From Mycobacteriaceae bacterium (GTDB taxonomy: Bacteria; Actinomycetota; Actinomycetes; Mycobacteriales; Mycobacteriaceae): a stretch of DNA of 49,567 bases. Below are positions 25,821 to 35,426 of this stretch, one piece after another. The notes under the pieces were generated by a model. The model ran no database searches. It was not told the origin of the DNA and saw nothing but the letters and a program-made list of their open reading frames with translations. The stretch covers positions 1 to 49,567 of the forward strand of contig JAFARC010000014.1 in the NCBI GenBank assembly GCA_019245755.1, written 5' to 3'. How positions within the stretch are numbered: the first letter of the stretch is position 1; the number at the start of each line of letters is the position of its first letter. The position numbers and the translations under genes are program-made.

Positions 25821-26960
25821 GTGGCACGGGATTACTACGGCCTGCTCGGGGTGAGCAGGAACGCGAGCGACGCGGAGATCAAGCGCGCCTACCGGCGGCT
25901 GGCCCGCGAGTTGCATCCCGACATCAACCCCGACGAGGAAGCGCAGGCCCGGTTCAAGGACATCAGCGCCGCCTACGAGGTGCTCAGCGACCCCGAGAAG
26001 CGGCGCATCGTCGACCTCGGCGGTGACCCGCTGGAGTCGGTGTCCGCGGCCGGCAATGGGTTCAGCGGTTTCGGCGGGCTCGGCGACGTGTTCGAGGCGT
26101 TCTTCGGCGGCGGCGCCACCTCGCGCGGCCCGATCGGCCGGGTGCGCCCCGGCTCCGACTCGCTGCTGCGGATGCGGATGACGCTCGACGAGTGCGCGCG
26201 GGGTGTCACCAAGCAGGTCACCGTCGACACCGCGGTGCTGTGCGACAAGTGCCAGGGCCGGGGCACCAACGGCAGCTCCGGGCCGGTGCGCTGCGACACC
26301 TGCGGCGGCCGCGGCGAGGTGCAAAGCGTGCAGCGGTCCCTGCTGGGCCAGGTGATGACGTCGCGACCGTGCCCGACCTGCCGCGGCGTGGGCGAGGTCA
26401 TCCTCGACCCGTGCTTCCGCTGTGGCGGCGACGGCCGGGTGCGCGCGCGCCGCGAAATCAGCGTCAAGATCCCCGCCGGGGTGGGCGAGGGGATGCGGGT
26501 CCGGCTGGCCGCGCAGGGCGAGGTCGGTCCCGGCGGTGGCCCGGCCGGCGACCTGTATGTCGAGGTGCACGAGCAGCCGCATGACATCTTCATCCGCGAC
26601 GGCGACGACCTGCACTGCACGATCGCGGTGCCGATGGTCGACGCGGCGCTGGGCACCAACGTGACCATCGAGGCAATCCTCGATGGGCCCACCGAGATCA
26701 CCATCCCGGCCGGCACCCAGCCGGGATCGGTCACCACGCTGCGCGGGCAGGGCATGCCGCACCTGCGGTCCGGGACACGCGGCGACCTGCACGCCCATGT
26801 CGAGGTCGTGGTGCCGTCCCGGCTCGATCACCACGACGCCGACCTGCTGCGCGAGTTCAACAAGCGCCGCCGCGGCGACGTCGCGGAGGTGCGGCCGACC
26901 AATGCCGGCGCCGGTGGCGGCATCTTCAGCCGGCTGCGCGAGACCTTCACCGGCCGCTAG
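25821..26960 (+). CDS. dnaJ2: Chaperone protein DnaJ2
   Basis: 379 residues. The J domain has the HPD motif in LHPDINPDE (about 32-34), then a short Gly/Phe-rich segment ([20 protein letters not shown]). The zinc domain has four CxxCxGxG-like modules: [24 protein letters not shown] and CFRCGGDG. Two substrate-binding beta domains follow. It is co-chaperone for DnaK. The start is GTG 25821 after GGAAGGG. It is operon-linked to hrcA and to rsmE, whose start is 14 bp after the dnaJ2 stop. Confidence 0.96.
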   Translation: MARDYYGLLGVSRNASDAEIKRAYRRLARELHPDINPDEEAQARFKDISAAYEVLSDPEKRRIVDLGGDPLESVSAAGNGFSGFGGLGDVFEAFFGGGATSRGPIGRVRPGSDSLLRMRMTLDECARGVTKQVTVDTAVLCDKCQGRGTNGSSGPVRCDTCGGRGEVQSVQRSLLGQVMTSRPCPTCRGVGEVILDPCFRCGGDGRVRARREISVKIPAGVGEGMRVRLAAQGEVGPGGGPAGDLYVEVHEQPHDIFIRDGDDLHCTIAVPMVDAALGTNVTIEAILDGPTEITIPAGTQPGSVTTLRGQGMPHLRSGTRGDLHAHVEVVVPSRLDHHDADLLREFNKRRRGDVAEVRPTNAGAGGGIFSRLRETFTGR

Positions 26961-26973
26961 CTCCGCCGGCGCC

Positions 26974-27753
26974 ATGGCTGGAGCCGATGCTCTTCGCGCG
27001 AGCGCTCATCGCGGCGCGCTGTTCTATGTCGACGTGCTGCCGGACGCCGGGGCCGTCGCCGCCGTGGCCGGTGACGAGGGATTCCACGCTTCGACAGTTC
27101 GTCGCCTGCGGCCCGGCGAGCAGCTGATGCTCGGCGACGGCGCGGGGGAGATGGCCTGGTGCGAGGTCGTGGAGGTGGACCGCGGCGGCCTTCGGGCGCG
27201 TGTGCTGAGACGCTGGAGCGTGGCCCCGCCCGCGCCGAGCGTGCGGGTCGTGCAGGGATTGCCGAAGTCGGAACGATCCGAGCTGGCGATCGAGGCGGCC
27301 ACCGAGGCGGGGGCAGATTCGTTCGTCGCCTGGCAGGCCGACCGCTGCGTGGCGCGCTGGGACGGGGCCCGCGCCGACAAGGGCCTGCGCCGCTGGCGGG
27401 CCGTGGCCCGGTCGGCGGCGCGACAGTCGCGCCGCGCGCACATTCCTTCGGTGACCGGGCCGGTGTCCACGGCCGAGCTTGCCGTGCGGGTGGGCGCCGA
27501 CGTGGCCGAGGGCGCGGCGGTCCTGGTGTTGCACGAATCGGCCAGCGCGGTGTTGTCCGAAGACGCTGTGGGGCAGTCCGACTCGATCACGTTGGTGGTC
27601 GGCCCCGAGGGCGGCATCACAGACCAGGAGATCGAGGCGCTGACCGGCGCCGGGGCTGTGCCGGTGCGGCTGGGCCCGACGATCCTACGGACCTCCACCG
27701 CGGCGGCGGTCGCGCTCGGCGCGATCGGCGTGCTGACCCCGCGGTGGAGCTAA
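26974..27753 (+). CDS. rsmE: 16S rRNA m3U1498 methyltransferase RsmE
   Basis: 259 residues. The RsmE PUA-like N-terminus begins [20 protein letters not shown]. The SPOUT knot region is [20 protein letters not shown] and [20 protein letters not shown]. It methylates U1498 of 16S rRNA. No good start exists at the usual family N-terminus, so ATG 26974 is used. This adds [14 protein letters not shown], most of which is coded by a copy of the dispersed repeat (26990-27011). Confidence 0.94.
   Translation: MAGADALRASAHRGALFYVDVLPDAGAVAAVAGDEGFHASTVRRLRPGEQLMLGDGAGEMAWCEVVEVDRGGLRARVLRRWSVAPPAPSVRVVQGLPKSERSELAIEAATEAGADSFVAWQADRCVARWDGARADKGLRRWRAVARSAARQSRRAHIPSVTGPVSTAELAVRVGADVAEGAAVLVLHESASAVLSEDAVGQSDSITLVVGPEGGITDQEIEALTGAGAVPVRLGPTILRTSTAAAVALGAIGVLTPRWS
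26990..27011. repeat. Dispersed repeat, copy 3, coding the RsmE N-terminus
   Basis: CTCTTCGCGCGAGCGCTCAT plus CG differs from copies 1 and 2 by one base over 22. Here it is inside the rsmE coding region rather than between genes. Confidence 0.8.
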
Positions 27754-27762
27754 TCTCGGGCG

Positions 27763-27996
27763 ATGAGCGGGAGCACATGCGATCTCGGCGCGGTTTTCGA
27801 CCAACAGGTCGCCCACGAATTCGTCGCCAAGGCCGCCACCATGGCCACGGACAGCGACACCCACGACATCACGATGGACACCGTCCTTCCCGGTGTGGCG
27901 CCCACCGGGCGTCGCTGCGGGCGCAGGTCGGGCTGCTCGACAACGACATTGCGCCCAACCAGCTGCTGCTGAAGCATCGGACGCTTGGGACGTGTC
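27763..27996 (+). pseudogene. Decayed NTF2/SnoaL-like gene remnant
   Basis: The frame from ATG 27763 begins VFDQQVAHEFVAKAATMAT, the typical start of an NTF2-like ester-cyclase family. It jumps to THDITMDTVLPGVAPTGR, a later block. The terminal block (SLRAQVGLLDND, about 27913-27948) is in a different frame. The domain is normally about 140 residues, so large internal parts and a frame are missing. I interpret it as a pseudogene with at least two deletions. It sits between rsmE and phoH. Confidence 0.65.
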
Positions 27997-28076
27997 GCCT
28001 GCGGCGGTAGACTGACAGCACGTCCAACGCGCCCGCCACCGGCGGAAATCGATAGAAAGCAGGCACTGGAAACCAC

Positions 28077-30032
28077 GTGACGCCCCGCGAGACAACCGCT
28101 GCCCCGACATCGACCCCGACCGTACGGAGCAGCATTGATGTTCCGCCCGACCTCATCGTGGGCCTGCTCGGCTCCGCCGACGAGAACCTGCGGGCACTCG
28201 AGCGCACTCTGGCCGCGGATCTGCACGCGCGCGGCAACACGGTCACCCTGTCCGGCAGCCCGGCCGACGTCGCGCTGGCCGAACGGGTGATCACCGAACT
28301 GATCGCGCTGGTCGCCGGCGGGCAGGCGCTGACCCCCGAGGTCGTCCGCCACAGCATCGCCATGCTGACCGGCAGCACCAACGAATCGCCGGCCGAGGTG
28401 CTGTCGCTGGACATTCTGTCGCGGCGCGGCAAGACGATTCGTCCCAAGACGCTCAACCAGAAACGATACGTCGACGCGATCGACGCCAACACGGTCGTGT
28501 TCGCCATCGGGCCTGCCGGCACCGGCAAGACGTATCTGGCAATGGCCAAGGCGGTCAACGCCCTTCAGAGCAAACAGGTCACCCGCATCATCCTCACCCG
28601 GCCGGCGGTGGAAGCCGGTGAGCGCCTTGGCTTCCTGCCCGGCACCCTGAGCGAGAAGATCGACCCGTACCTGCGGCCGCTGTATGACGCGTTGCACGAC
28701 ATGATGGACGCGGAGCTGATCCCAAAGCTGATGAGCGCCGGGGTGATCGAGGTCGCGCCGCTGGCGTACATGCGCGGCCGGGCGCAACCGCTGTTCACCA
28801 AGGTGCTGACACCGAACGGTTTCCGGCCGATCGGTGAGCTCGCGGTCGGCGATTTCGTGATCGGCTCGGATGGGCGTCCGACGGAAGTCCTGGGCGTCTA
28901 TCCCCAGGGCTTCAAGGAGATCTATCGGGTACATACCCACGACGGTGCGTCGACGCTGGCCTCCGCTGACCACCTGTGGTCGGTATACACCCGCGCTGAT
29001 CGGCTTCGCGGCAAGCCCCCGCGCGTGCTGCAGACCAAGGAGATGATCGGCAACCTGCGCGCGGCGCATTACCACCGCTACGAGTTGCCGCTGCTGAATG
29101 CGCCGGTGGATTTCCCTTCGCGGCCAGTGCCGCTGGATCCGTACGCCCTCGGTCTGCTGCTGGGCGACGGGTGCCCGACATGCTCGACGATGCGCCGGAT
29201 GGGATTGGCGGGCGCGGAGTTCATTCCCGAGGATTACCTGTTCAACTCGGCCGATGTACGGCTGGCCGTTCTGCAGGGTCTGCTCGACAGCGACGGCGGT
29301 CGGGTGACTCAGCGTGGCCGAACCTGCCGCATCCAGTTCGGGGCGGCGTCGGATCGGCTGCGTGACGACGTGGTGTCCGTCGTCCAGTCGCTCGGCGGTG
29401 TGGTATACCAGCGCACCCGGAAGGCGGTGGGGCGCAAGCCCGGACCGGTGCATGGTCACGAGGTGCATGACCGATCCGACGCCCACATTCTGGACATCCG
29501 CCTGCCCGAGGGCGTCGTCCCGTTCCGGCTCACCCGCAAGGCCGCGAAGTACGACGCGACCGGTGGCGGCCGGCCGATGCGTTTCGTCGACCGCATCGAA
29601 CCCGCGGGCACCGAGGAGGCTGTGTGCATCCAGGTCGCGGCCGCGGATTCGCTTTATGTCACCGAGGATTTCCTGCTCACGCACAACACCCTCAACGACG
29701 CGTTCATCATCCTCGACGAGGCACAGAACACGACCGCCGAGCAGATGAAGATGTTTTTGACGCGACTGGGTTTCGGCTCCAAGATCGTCGTCACCGGCGA
29801 CGTGACGCAGGTGGACCTGCCCGGCGGCGCGACGTCGGGGTTGCGCGCCGCGGTCGACATCCTCGACGGCATCGACGGCATCCACGTCGCGGAGCTGACC
29901 AGCGCCGACGTGGTGCGCCACCGGCTGGTGTCGGAGATTGTCGACGCCTACGCCCGCGCAGAGGAAGCGCCGCTGGCGATGAACCGTGCCCAGCGACGCG
30001 CGGCGGGCGGTCGCGCCCAACGGACCCGATGA
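28077..30032 (+). CDS. phoH: PhoH-like ATPase PhoH1, interrupted by an intein
   Basis: 651 codons. Residues 1-235 and 538-651 together make a normal PhoH of about 349 residues. Walker A GPAGTGKT is at 145-152, [20 protein letters not shown] follows, and Walker B IILDEAQN is at 544-551, with motif [20 protein letters not shown]. PhoH proteins are RNA-associated ATPases; the adjacent ybeY and era suggest a role in rRNA maturation. The intein occupies residues 236-537, between MRGR and TLNDAF just before Walker B, so the enzyme is inactive until splicing. GTG 28077 follows GAAAGCAGG. It is first gene of phoH-ybeY-corC-CDA-era. Confidence 0.96.
   Translation: MTPRETTAAPTSTPTVRSSIDVPPDLIVGLLGSADENLRALERTLAADLHARGNTVTLSGSPADVALAERVITELIALVAGGQALTPEVVRHSIAMLTGSTNESPAEVLSLDILSRRGKTIRPKTLNQKRYVDAIDANTVVFAIGPAGTGKTYLAMAKAVNALQSKQVTRIILTRPAVEAGERLGFLPGTLSEKIDPYLRPLYDALHDMMDAELIPKLMSAGVIEVAPLAYMRGRAQPLFTKVLTPNGFRPIGELAVGDFVIGSDGRPTEVLGVYPQGFKEIYRVHTHDGASTLASADHLWSVYTRADRLRGKPPRVLQTKEMIGNLRAAHYHRYELPLLNAPVDFPSRPVPLDPYALGLLLGDGCPTCSTMRRMGLAGAEFIPEDYLFNSADVRLAVLQGLLDSDGGRVTQRGRTCRIQFGAASDRLRDDVVSVVQSLGGVVYQRTRKAVGRKPGPVHGHEVHDRSDAHILDIRLPEGVVPFRLTRKAAKYDATGGGRPMRFVDRIEPAGTEEAVCIQVAAADSLYVTEDFLLTHNTLNDAFIILDEAQNTTAEQMKMFLTRLGFGSKIVVTGDVTQVDLPGGATSGLRAAVDILDGIDGIHVAELTSADVVRHRLVSEIVDAYARAEEAPLAMNRAQRRAAGGRAQRTR
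28782..29687 (+). other. Class 3 intein (302 aa) with a shortened LAGLIDADG domain
   Basis: Starts at Ala236, not Cys or Ser, and ends LLTHN (Asn537); the first extein residue is Thr538. Class 3 hallmarks are all present: Trp301 after SADHL (block B:12), Cys517 in AVCIQV (block F:4) and Thr535 (block G:5), the W-C-T triplet. In this class the block F Cys attacks the N-terminal junction. LAGLIDADG-like motifs LGLLLGDG (358-365) and LQGLLDSDG (399-407) are only about 42 residues apart, where about 90-110 are usual, so the homing endonuclease is probably inactive by internal deletion. Confidence 0.92.
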
Positions 30033-30042
30033 CCGCCGCCGT

Positions 30043-30579
30043 ATGAGCATCGAGGTATCCAACGAGTCCGGCCTCGACGTGTCCGAGGCCGAACTCATCA
30101 GCGTCGCGCGGTTCGTCATCGCCAAGATGAACGTGCACCCGGCCGCCGAACTGTCGATGGTTCTGCTGGACAGCGCGGCGATGGCCGACCTGCATATGCG
30201 CTGGATGGACCTGCCCGGCCCGACCGACGTGATGAGCTTTCCGATGGACGAACTGGAGCCCGGCGGGCGGCCAGACGCGCCCGAACCGGGGCCGGCGATG
30301 CTCGGCGACATCGTGCTGTGCCCGGAGTTCGCGGCCGAGCAGGCCGCCGCGGCGGGCCACAGCCTCGGGCACGAGCTGGCCCTGCTGACCATCCACGGCG
30401 TGCTGCACCTCCTCGGTTACGACCACGCCGAACCCGAGGAGGAGAAGGAGATGTTCGCGCTGCAGCGACAGCTTCTCGAGGACTGGGTCGCCGAACAGGT
30501 GAAGGCCTACACCAAGGACCGGCAGAGCGAGAGAGACCGGCGGCTGCTGGACAAGTCAAGGTATTTCGACCAACCGTGA
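30043..30579 (+). CDS. ybeY: Endoribonuclease YbeY (rRNA maturation)
   Basis: 178 residues. The zinc motif [11 protein letters not shown] is at about 118-128. The upstream block [10 protein letters not shown] is also typical. It is a single-strand-specific metallo-RNase in 16S rRNA processing and ribosome quality control. ATG 30043 ([10 protein letters not shown]) follows the phoH stop by 10 bp. The tail of about 30 charged residues ([20 protein letters not shown]) is usual for mycobacteria. The gene overlaps the next start by 4 bp. Confidence 0.96.
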   Translation: MSIEVSNESGLDVSEAELISVARFVIAKMNVHPAAELSMVLLDSAAMADLHMRWMDLPGPTDVMSFPMDELEPGGRPDAPEPGPAMLGDIVLCPEFAAEQAAAAGHSLGHELALLTIHGVLHLLGYDHAEPEEEKEMFALQRQLLEDWVAEQVKAYTKDRQSERDRRLLDKSRYFDQP

Positions 30580-31847
30580 ACGGCATCGGCCCACTGGTAG
30601 GTGCGATCGTGCTGATCGGCCTCGGCGGGTTGTTCGCGGCCATCGACGCGGCGATCTCCACGGTGTCGCTGGCGCGCGTCGAGGAAATGATCCGCGACGA
30701 ACGCCCCGGGGCCGTGCGGCTGGCCAAGGTGATCACCGAGCGGCCGCGCTACGTCAACCTGATCGTGCTGCTGCGCATCAGCTGCGAGGCCGCGGCCACG
30801 GTGATGCTGGTGGCCTACCTGTGGGAAGATGTCGGCCTAAAATGGGGCCTGATCGCCGCCGCGGCCATCATGGTCGTGGTCAGCTTCGTGGTCATCGGCG
30901 TGGGTCCGCGCACCCTGGGGCGCCAGCATGCCTACACCATCGCGCTGGCGTCGGCGATTCCGCTGCAAGCGATTTCGGTGCTACTCACGCCGATCAGCCG
31001 GCTGCTGGTGCTTATCGGCAACGTGCTGACACCGGGCCGCGGCTTTCGCAACGGCCCATTCGCCTCCGAGATCGAACTGCGCGAAGTCGTCGACCTCGCC
31101 CAACAGCGCGGCGTGGTGGCCGCCGACGAGCGCCGGATGATCGAGTCGGTGTTCGAGCTCGGCGACACACCGGCCCGCGAGGTAATGGTGCCGCGCACCG
31201 AGATGGTGTGGATCGAGTCGGACAAGTCGGCCGGCCAGGCAACGTCGCTGGCAGTGCGCAGCGGGCACTCCCGGATCCCCGTCATCGGCGAGAACGTCGA
31301 CGACATCGTCGGCGTCGTCTACCTGAAAGACCTCGTGCAGCAGACGTATTACTCGAACAACGGCGGCCGCGACACCAAGGTCGCCGAGGTGATGCGCCCG
31401 CCGGTGTTCGTCCCGGACTCCAAGCCGCTGGACGACCTGCTGCGCGAGATGCAACGCGACCGCGTCCACATGGCGCTGCTCGTCGACGAATACGGGGCGA
31501 CGGCCGGGCTGGTCACCATCGAAGACGTGCTCGAGGAAATCGTCGGCGAGATCGCCGACGAATACGACACCGACGAGGTTGCGCCGATAGAGGAACTGGG
31601 CGACAAAAAGTTCCGGGTAGCAGCCCGGCTGCCGATCGAGGACCTCGGCGAGCTCTACGAGGTGGAATTCGAAGAGGATCTCGACGTCGACACCGTGGGC
31701 GGGTTGCTCGCCCTGAAGCTGGGCCGCGTCCCGCTGCCCGGCGCCGAGATCATCTCGCACGGGTTGCGGTTGCGCGCCGAGGGCGGCCACGATCACCGGG
31801 GCCGGGTGCGGGTCGGGACCGTGCTCGTCGAGGAGAACTCAGCGTGA
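30576..31847 (+). CDS. Membrane CorC/HlyC family protein with CNNM (DUF21), CBS pair and transporter-associated domain
   Basis: 423 residues. The DUF21/CNNM membrane domain (about 1-150, four spans) is followed by a CBS pair (about 190-320: [37 protein letters not shown]). A CorC_HlyC domain (about 340-420) closes the protein. Relatives are implicated in Mg2+/Co2+ export or resistance. GTG 30576 overlaps the ybeY stop (GTGA). It matches Rv2366c in position. Confidence 0.92.
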   Translation: MNGIGPLVGAIVLIGLGGLFAAIDAAISTVSLARVEEMIRDERPGAVRLAKVITERPRYVNLIVLLRISCEAAATVMLVAYLWEDVGLKWGLIAAAAIMVVVSFVVIGVGPRTLGRQHAYTIALASAIPLQAISVLLTPISRLLVLIGNVLTPGRGFRNGPFASEIELREVVDLAQQRGVVAADERRMIESVFELGDTPAREVMVPRTEMVWIESDKSAGQATSLAVRSGHSRIPVIGENVDDIVGVVYLKDLVQQTYYSNNGGRDTKVAEVMRPPVFVPDSKPLDDLLREMQRDRVHMALLVDEYGATAGLVTIEDVLEEIVGEIADEYDTDEVAPIEELGDKKFRVAARLPIEDLGELYEVEFEEDLDVDTVGGLLALKLGRVPLPGAEIISHGLRLRAEGGHDHRGRVRVGTVLVEENSA

Positions 31848-32167
31848 CCGAGGCGCTCGACGCCCAAGATGCCAAGCTGGTCGCGCTGGCCCGTGGCGCG
31901 ATGGGCCGGGCCGAGGCGTCCAGCGGGGCGGCCGTGCGCGACACCGACGGCCGCACCTATGCCGGTGCGCCGGTGGCGTTGTCGTCGCTGAGGCTGACCG
32001 CGTTGCAGGCCGCCGTGGCCGCCGCGGCGTCCAGCGGTGCGACCGCGATGGAGGCCGCCGTGGTGCTCGGTGGGTCCGCCGACGACCCCGGCGTCGCCGC
32101 GGTGCGGGAACTGTCGCCGGACGCGGTGATCATCGTCACCGACCCAACGGGACGGGTTTTGGCATGA
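31844..32167 (+). CDS. Cytidine-deaminase-like protein lacking catalytic residues (Rv2365c-type)
   Basis: 107 residues. The deaminase-fold pattern is visible: [20 protein letters not shown] then [15 protein letters not shown] and [16 protein letters not shown]. The zinc/catalytic motif (Cys/His-Ala-Glu) is replaced by ALQAA, and the PCxxC motif is absent, so no deaminase activity is expected. It is conserved between corC and era in actinobacteria; its role is unknown. GTG 31844 overlaps the corC stop. Confidence 0.85.
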   Translation: MTEALDAQDAKLVALARGAMGRAEASSGAAVRDTDGRTYAGAPVALSSLRLTALQAAVAAAASSGATAMEAAVVLGGSADDPGVAAVRELSPDAVIIVTDPTGRVLA

Positions 32168-32185
32168 GTGCGCCGAGGTCGTGCC

Positions 32186-33088
32186 GTGGGTGAGTTCCGT
32201 TCGGGCTTCGTGTGTTTCGTCGGCCGGCCCAACACCGGCAAGTCAACGCTGATGAACGCGCTGGTCGGCGCCAAGGTGGCGATCACCTCGACCCGGCCGC
32301 AGACCACCCGCCACACCATCCGGGGAATCGTGCACCGCGACGAGTTTCAGATCGTCATCGTCGACACGCCCGGCCTGCACCGGCCCCGCACGCTGCTCGG
32401 TCAGCGGCTCAACGACCTGGTGCACAACACCTACTCCGAGGTGGACGTCATCGGGCTGTGCATTCCCGCCGACGAGGGGATAGGGCCCGGTGACCGGTGG
32501 ATCTTCGCGCAGATCAACGCGATGGCGCCGCACACCACGCTCATCGTCGTGGTCACCAAGGTCGACAGGGTGACCCGGGATCGGTTGATGACCCAGCTGT
32601 CCGCGGTCGGCGAGATCGCCGGCGACGCCGCGGCCGACATCGTGCCGGTGTCGGCGACCCGCGGCGACAACATCGACGTGCTGATCGGCGTGCTGGCCGA
32701 CAAACTGCCGCCCGGCCCGCCGTTCTACCCCGACGGCGAGCTCACCGACGAACCCGAAGAAGTGCTGATGGCCGAGCTCATCCGCGAGGCCGCGCTGGAG
32801 GGCGTGCGCGACGAGCTGCCGCACTCGCTTGCGGTGGCGATCGACGAGGTCAGCCCCCGCGAGGGCCGCGACGACCTGATCGACGTCCACGCGATCCTCT
32901 ACGTCGAGCGCGACAGCCAGAAGGGCATCGTCATCGGCAAGGGCGGCGCCCGGCTGCGTGAGGTCGGCACCGCGGCGCGCACCCAGATCGAAAAGCTGCT
33001 CGGCACAAAGGTTTATCTGGACCTGCGGGTCAAGATCGCCAAGAACTGGCAGCGCGACCCCAAACAGCTTGGGCGGCTAGGCTTCTAA
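32186..33088 (+). CDS. era: GTPase Era
   Basis: 300 residues. G1 GRPNTGKST is at about 13-21, G2 STRPQTTRHTIRG, G3 VDTPGLHRPRT, G4 VTKVDRVTRD. The KH domain at the C-terminus has GIVIGKGGARLREVGT and YLDLRVKIAKNWQRDPKQL. Era assembles 30S subunits at the 3' end of 16S rRNA. The start is put at GTG 32186 (MGEFRSGFVCFVG), which matches the usual length; a GTG six codons upstream is possible. The stop shares bases with that of the convergent amidase gene. Confidence 0.96.
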   Translation: MGEFRSGFVCFVGRPNTGKSTLMNALVGAKVAITSTRPQTTRHTIRGIVHRDEFQIVIVDTPGLHRPRTLLGQRLNDLVHNTYSEVDVIGLCIPADEGIGPGDRWIFAQINAMAPHTTLIVVVTKVDRVTRDRLMTQLSAVGEIAGDAAADIVPVSATRGDNIDVLIGVLADKLPPGPPFYPDGELTDEPEEVLMAELIREAALEGVRDELPHSLAVAIDEVSPREGRDDLIDVHAILYVERDSQKGIVIGKGGARLREVGTAARTQIEKLLGTKVYLDLRVKIAKNWQRDPKQLGRLGF

Positions 33089-34545
33089 GCCTCCCCGGTA
33101 AGCGGGAGGGGCGGCTCCTTCAGGATCGACGTCTTCCACCACACTTCGGGCTGCTTGGCCGACCAACCGCTGACCGCCTCCAGCTCCGCGGCCAGCGACA
33201 CCAGCAGCGACTCGCTGTCGGCCGGTCCCATCAGCTGCACGCCGATCGGCAGCCCGTCGGAAGTGAAGCCGGCGGGGACGTTGATCGACGGCCAGCCCAG
33301 CACGTTCCACGGCCAGCACACCGGGCAGCCGGCGACCATCGCCCGGTCGGTGGCCAGCGCACCCAGGCTGTCGAACGCGTGAACCAGCGGCGGCGGCTGC
33401 GCGGTGGTCGGTGCCAGCACCACATCCACCGTGTCGAAGATCGTCCCCACCCGCTGCTGGGCGGCGGCCTCGGCCTGGCGAGCCTGCCGGAGCGCGTTCT
33501 CCGAAAGCAGCCGGCCCAGCCGCATGTTGGACACCGTCCGACGATCCAACGCCACGCCGTCCCCGACCCGGTCCGACCACTCCAGCAGCCCCGAGGTCGA
33601 GCGGGCCAGAAAGCTCAGCGACAGCCGCAGCCCGTAGTTGGGGTCACCCGCCATGACCGTGTGGCCCACCGACTCCAGCTGTCCGGCCACGCGTTGCATC
33701 GCCGCCAGGATCTCCGGGTGCAGCCGCGCACGGAAACCGGTAAACGGAAATCGCAGCGACATAGCGATTTTCAGCGGCCCCGGCGCGACACCGACGTGTT
33801 CGGAAACCCGCACCGGCGAAGGCTTGTGCAGGTCACCCTCGACGTTCCCGGACGCCGCGTCGAGCAGCAGCGCCGCGTCGGTCACCGTGCGGGCCAGCAC
33901 CCCGTACACGGTGATGCCGTTGAACGCCTCCGGCAGCGGCCAGGTGGAGATGCGGCCCCGCTGCGGCTTGATCCCGACCAGATGTGTCCACGCCGCGGGA
34001 ATCCGCACGCTGCCCGCGCCGTCGGAGCCGATCGCCGCGGCGACCAGTCCCGCGGCCACCGCCGCCGCGCTGCCGCCCGACGACCCGCCCGGGCTGTGCT
34101 TGCGCGACCACGGATTGCGGGTGTGGCCGAAGCCGGGGCCGCTGGTGAACGGCCACTGACCGAACTCACAGGTGTTCGTCTTGCCGACGATCACCGCGCC
34201 GGCCGCCCGCAGGCGGCGCACCACCTCGGCGTCGCGGGTGGCGGCCCGCACATGGCCTTCGGTACCGAACGCGGTTGGCACCCCATCCACATCGACGTCG
34301 TCTTTGACCGCGATCGGCACCCCGAGCAGCGGCGCCTCCTCGCCGTTGGCGCGGCGCCGATCGGCCTCGGCGGCGTCGGCGAGCGCCTGCTCGGTCAGCA
34401 CCACCCGGAACGCATTGAGCGTGGACTGGCTGGCGCTGATCGCGTGCAGCGAGCGCCGCACCAGCTCGTCGGATGTCACGGTGCCGGTGGCCAGCTGGTA
34501 AAGCTGGCCGGCCAGGGTAGGGAACCGTGCCGGAAACGCCGCCAT
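33085..34545 (-). CDS. amiA2: Amidase (amidase signature family) AmiA2-type
   Basis: 486 residues. The Ser-cisSer-Lys triad is visible: Lys81 in PIAVKDDVD, cis-Ser in [15 protein letters not shown] (about 155) and the nucleophile Ser179 in GSDGAGSVRIPA. It hydrolyses an unknown carboxamide. ATG 34545. It is transcribed alone on the minus strand between era and recO and is conserved there in M. tuberculosis (Rv2363). No signal peptide. Confidence 0.93.
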   Translation of the reverse strand: MAAFPARFPTLAGQLYQLATGTVTSDELVRRSLHAISASQSTLNAFRVVLTEQALADAAEADRRRANGEEAPLLGVPIAVKDDVDVDGVPTAFGTEGHVRAATRDAEVVRRLRAAGAVIVGKTNTCEFGQWPFTSGPGFGHTRNPWSRKHSPGGSSGGSAAAVAAGLVAAAIGSDGAGSVRIPAAWTHLVGIKPQRGRISTWPLPEAFNGITVYGVLARTVTDAALLLDAASGNVEGDLHKPSPVRVSEHVGVAPGPLKIAMSLRFPFTGFRARLHPEILAAMQRVAGQLESVGHTVMAGDPNYGLRLSLSFLARSTSGLLEWSDRVGDGVALDRRTVSNMRLGRLLSENALRQARQAEAAAQQRVGTIFDTVDVVLAPTTAQPPPLVHAFDSLGALATDRAMVAGCPVCWPWNVLGWPSINVPAGFTSDGLPIGVQLMGPADSESLLVSLAAELEAVSGWSAKQPEVWWKTSILKEPPLPLTGEA

Positions 34546-34607
34546 GGATGGGAGATTAACCGGCCCCGCGTACCGGTTTTACCCGAATGCAGTGCCAAAC
34601 TGGGTCA

Positions 34608-35426
34608 ATGCGGCTGTACCGGGACCGTGCGGTGGTGCTGCGCCAGCACAAGCTCGGCGAGGCCGACCGGATCATCACCCTGCTCACCCGTGAGCACGGT
34701 TTGGTGCGCGCGGTGGCCAAGGGCGTGCGGCGAACCCGCAGCAAGTTCGGCGCCCGGCTGGAGCCGTTCGCCCACATCGACGTTCAGCTGCATCCCGGCC
34801 GCAACCTCGACATCGTCACGCAGGTGCAGGCGATCGACGCGTTCGCCACCGACATCGTCAGCGACTACGGCCGCTACACCTGCGCATGCGCGGTGCTGGA
34901 AACCGCCGAGCGGCTGGCCGGTGAGGAACGGGCCCCGGTCCCGGCGTTGCACCTGCTCACCGTCGCCGCGCTGCGCGCGGTGGCCGACGGCCGACGTCCC
35001 CGCGAACTGGTGCTCGACGCGTATCTGCTGCGCGCAATGGGCATTGCCGGCTGGGCTCCGGCGTTGACGGAATGCGCACGCTGCGCGGCCCCGGGCCCGC
35101 ACCGGGCGTTTCATGTCGGCGCGGGCGGCAGCGTGTGCCTGCACTGCAGGCCGGCGGGATCAGCCACCCCGCCCCAGGGTGTGCTGGAGCTGATGTCGGC
35201 GCTGCACGACGGCGACTGGGGGTTCGCGCAGGCCGCGCCGCCGTCGCACCGCAGCCAGGCCAGCGGCCTGGTGGCCGCGCACCTGCAATGGCACCTCGAA
35301 CGTCAGCTGCGAACATTGCCTCTCGTGGAACGGGCCCTGCGGGTCGACGACCACCGGCTGGCGCTGGTCAGGCAGGATGAAGCTCATGGCGAGGAACCCG
35401 GTGAACAGCTCGCTGCGGGAAGCTGA
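34608..35426 (+). CDS. recO: DNA repair protein RecO
   Basis: 272 residues. The N-terminal OB fold begins [20 protein letters not shown], with [19 protein letters not shown]. The helical C-terminal part has a zinc-site pair CARC (about 160) and CLHC (about 183). It loads RecA at gaps with RecR and mediates annealing. ATG 34608. Its last 41 bases overlap the start of uppS in another frame, so the two are coupled. Upstream, the divergent amidase start is 62 bp away. Confidence 0.95.
   Translation: MRLYRDRAVVLRQHKLGEADRIITLLTREHGLVRAVAKGVRRTRSKFGARLEPFAHIDVQLHPGRNLDIVTQVQAIDAFATDIVSDYGRYTCACAVLETAERLAGEERAPVPALHLLTVAALRAVADGRRPRELVLDAYLLRAMGIAGWAPALTECARCAAPGPHRAFHVGAGGSVCLHCRPAGSATPPQGVLELMSALHDGDWGFAQAAPPSHRSQASGLVAAHLQWHLERQLRTLPLVERALRVDDHRLALVRQDEAHGEEPGEQLAAGS

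Noticed and set aside
28782..29687. Functional fusion domain or group I intron instead of an intein
   Set aside because: The frame is continuous, with intein blocks, terminal His-Asn and PhoH restored exactly on removal, so an intein explains it fully.
27750..30392. Very long open frame on the minus strand opposite phoH and ybeY
   Set aside because: It is opposite well-recognised genes, has no family motif, and long antisense frames are common in high-GC DNA.
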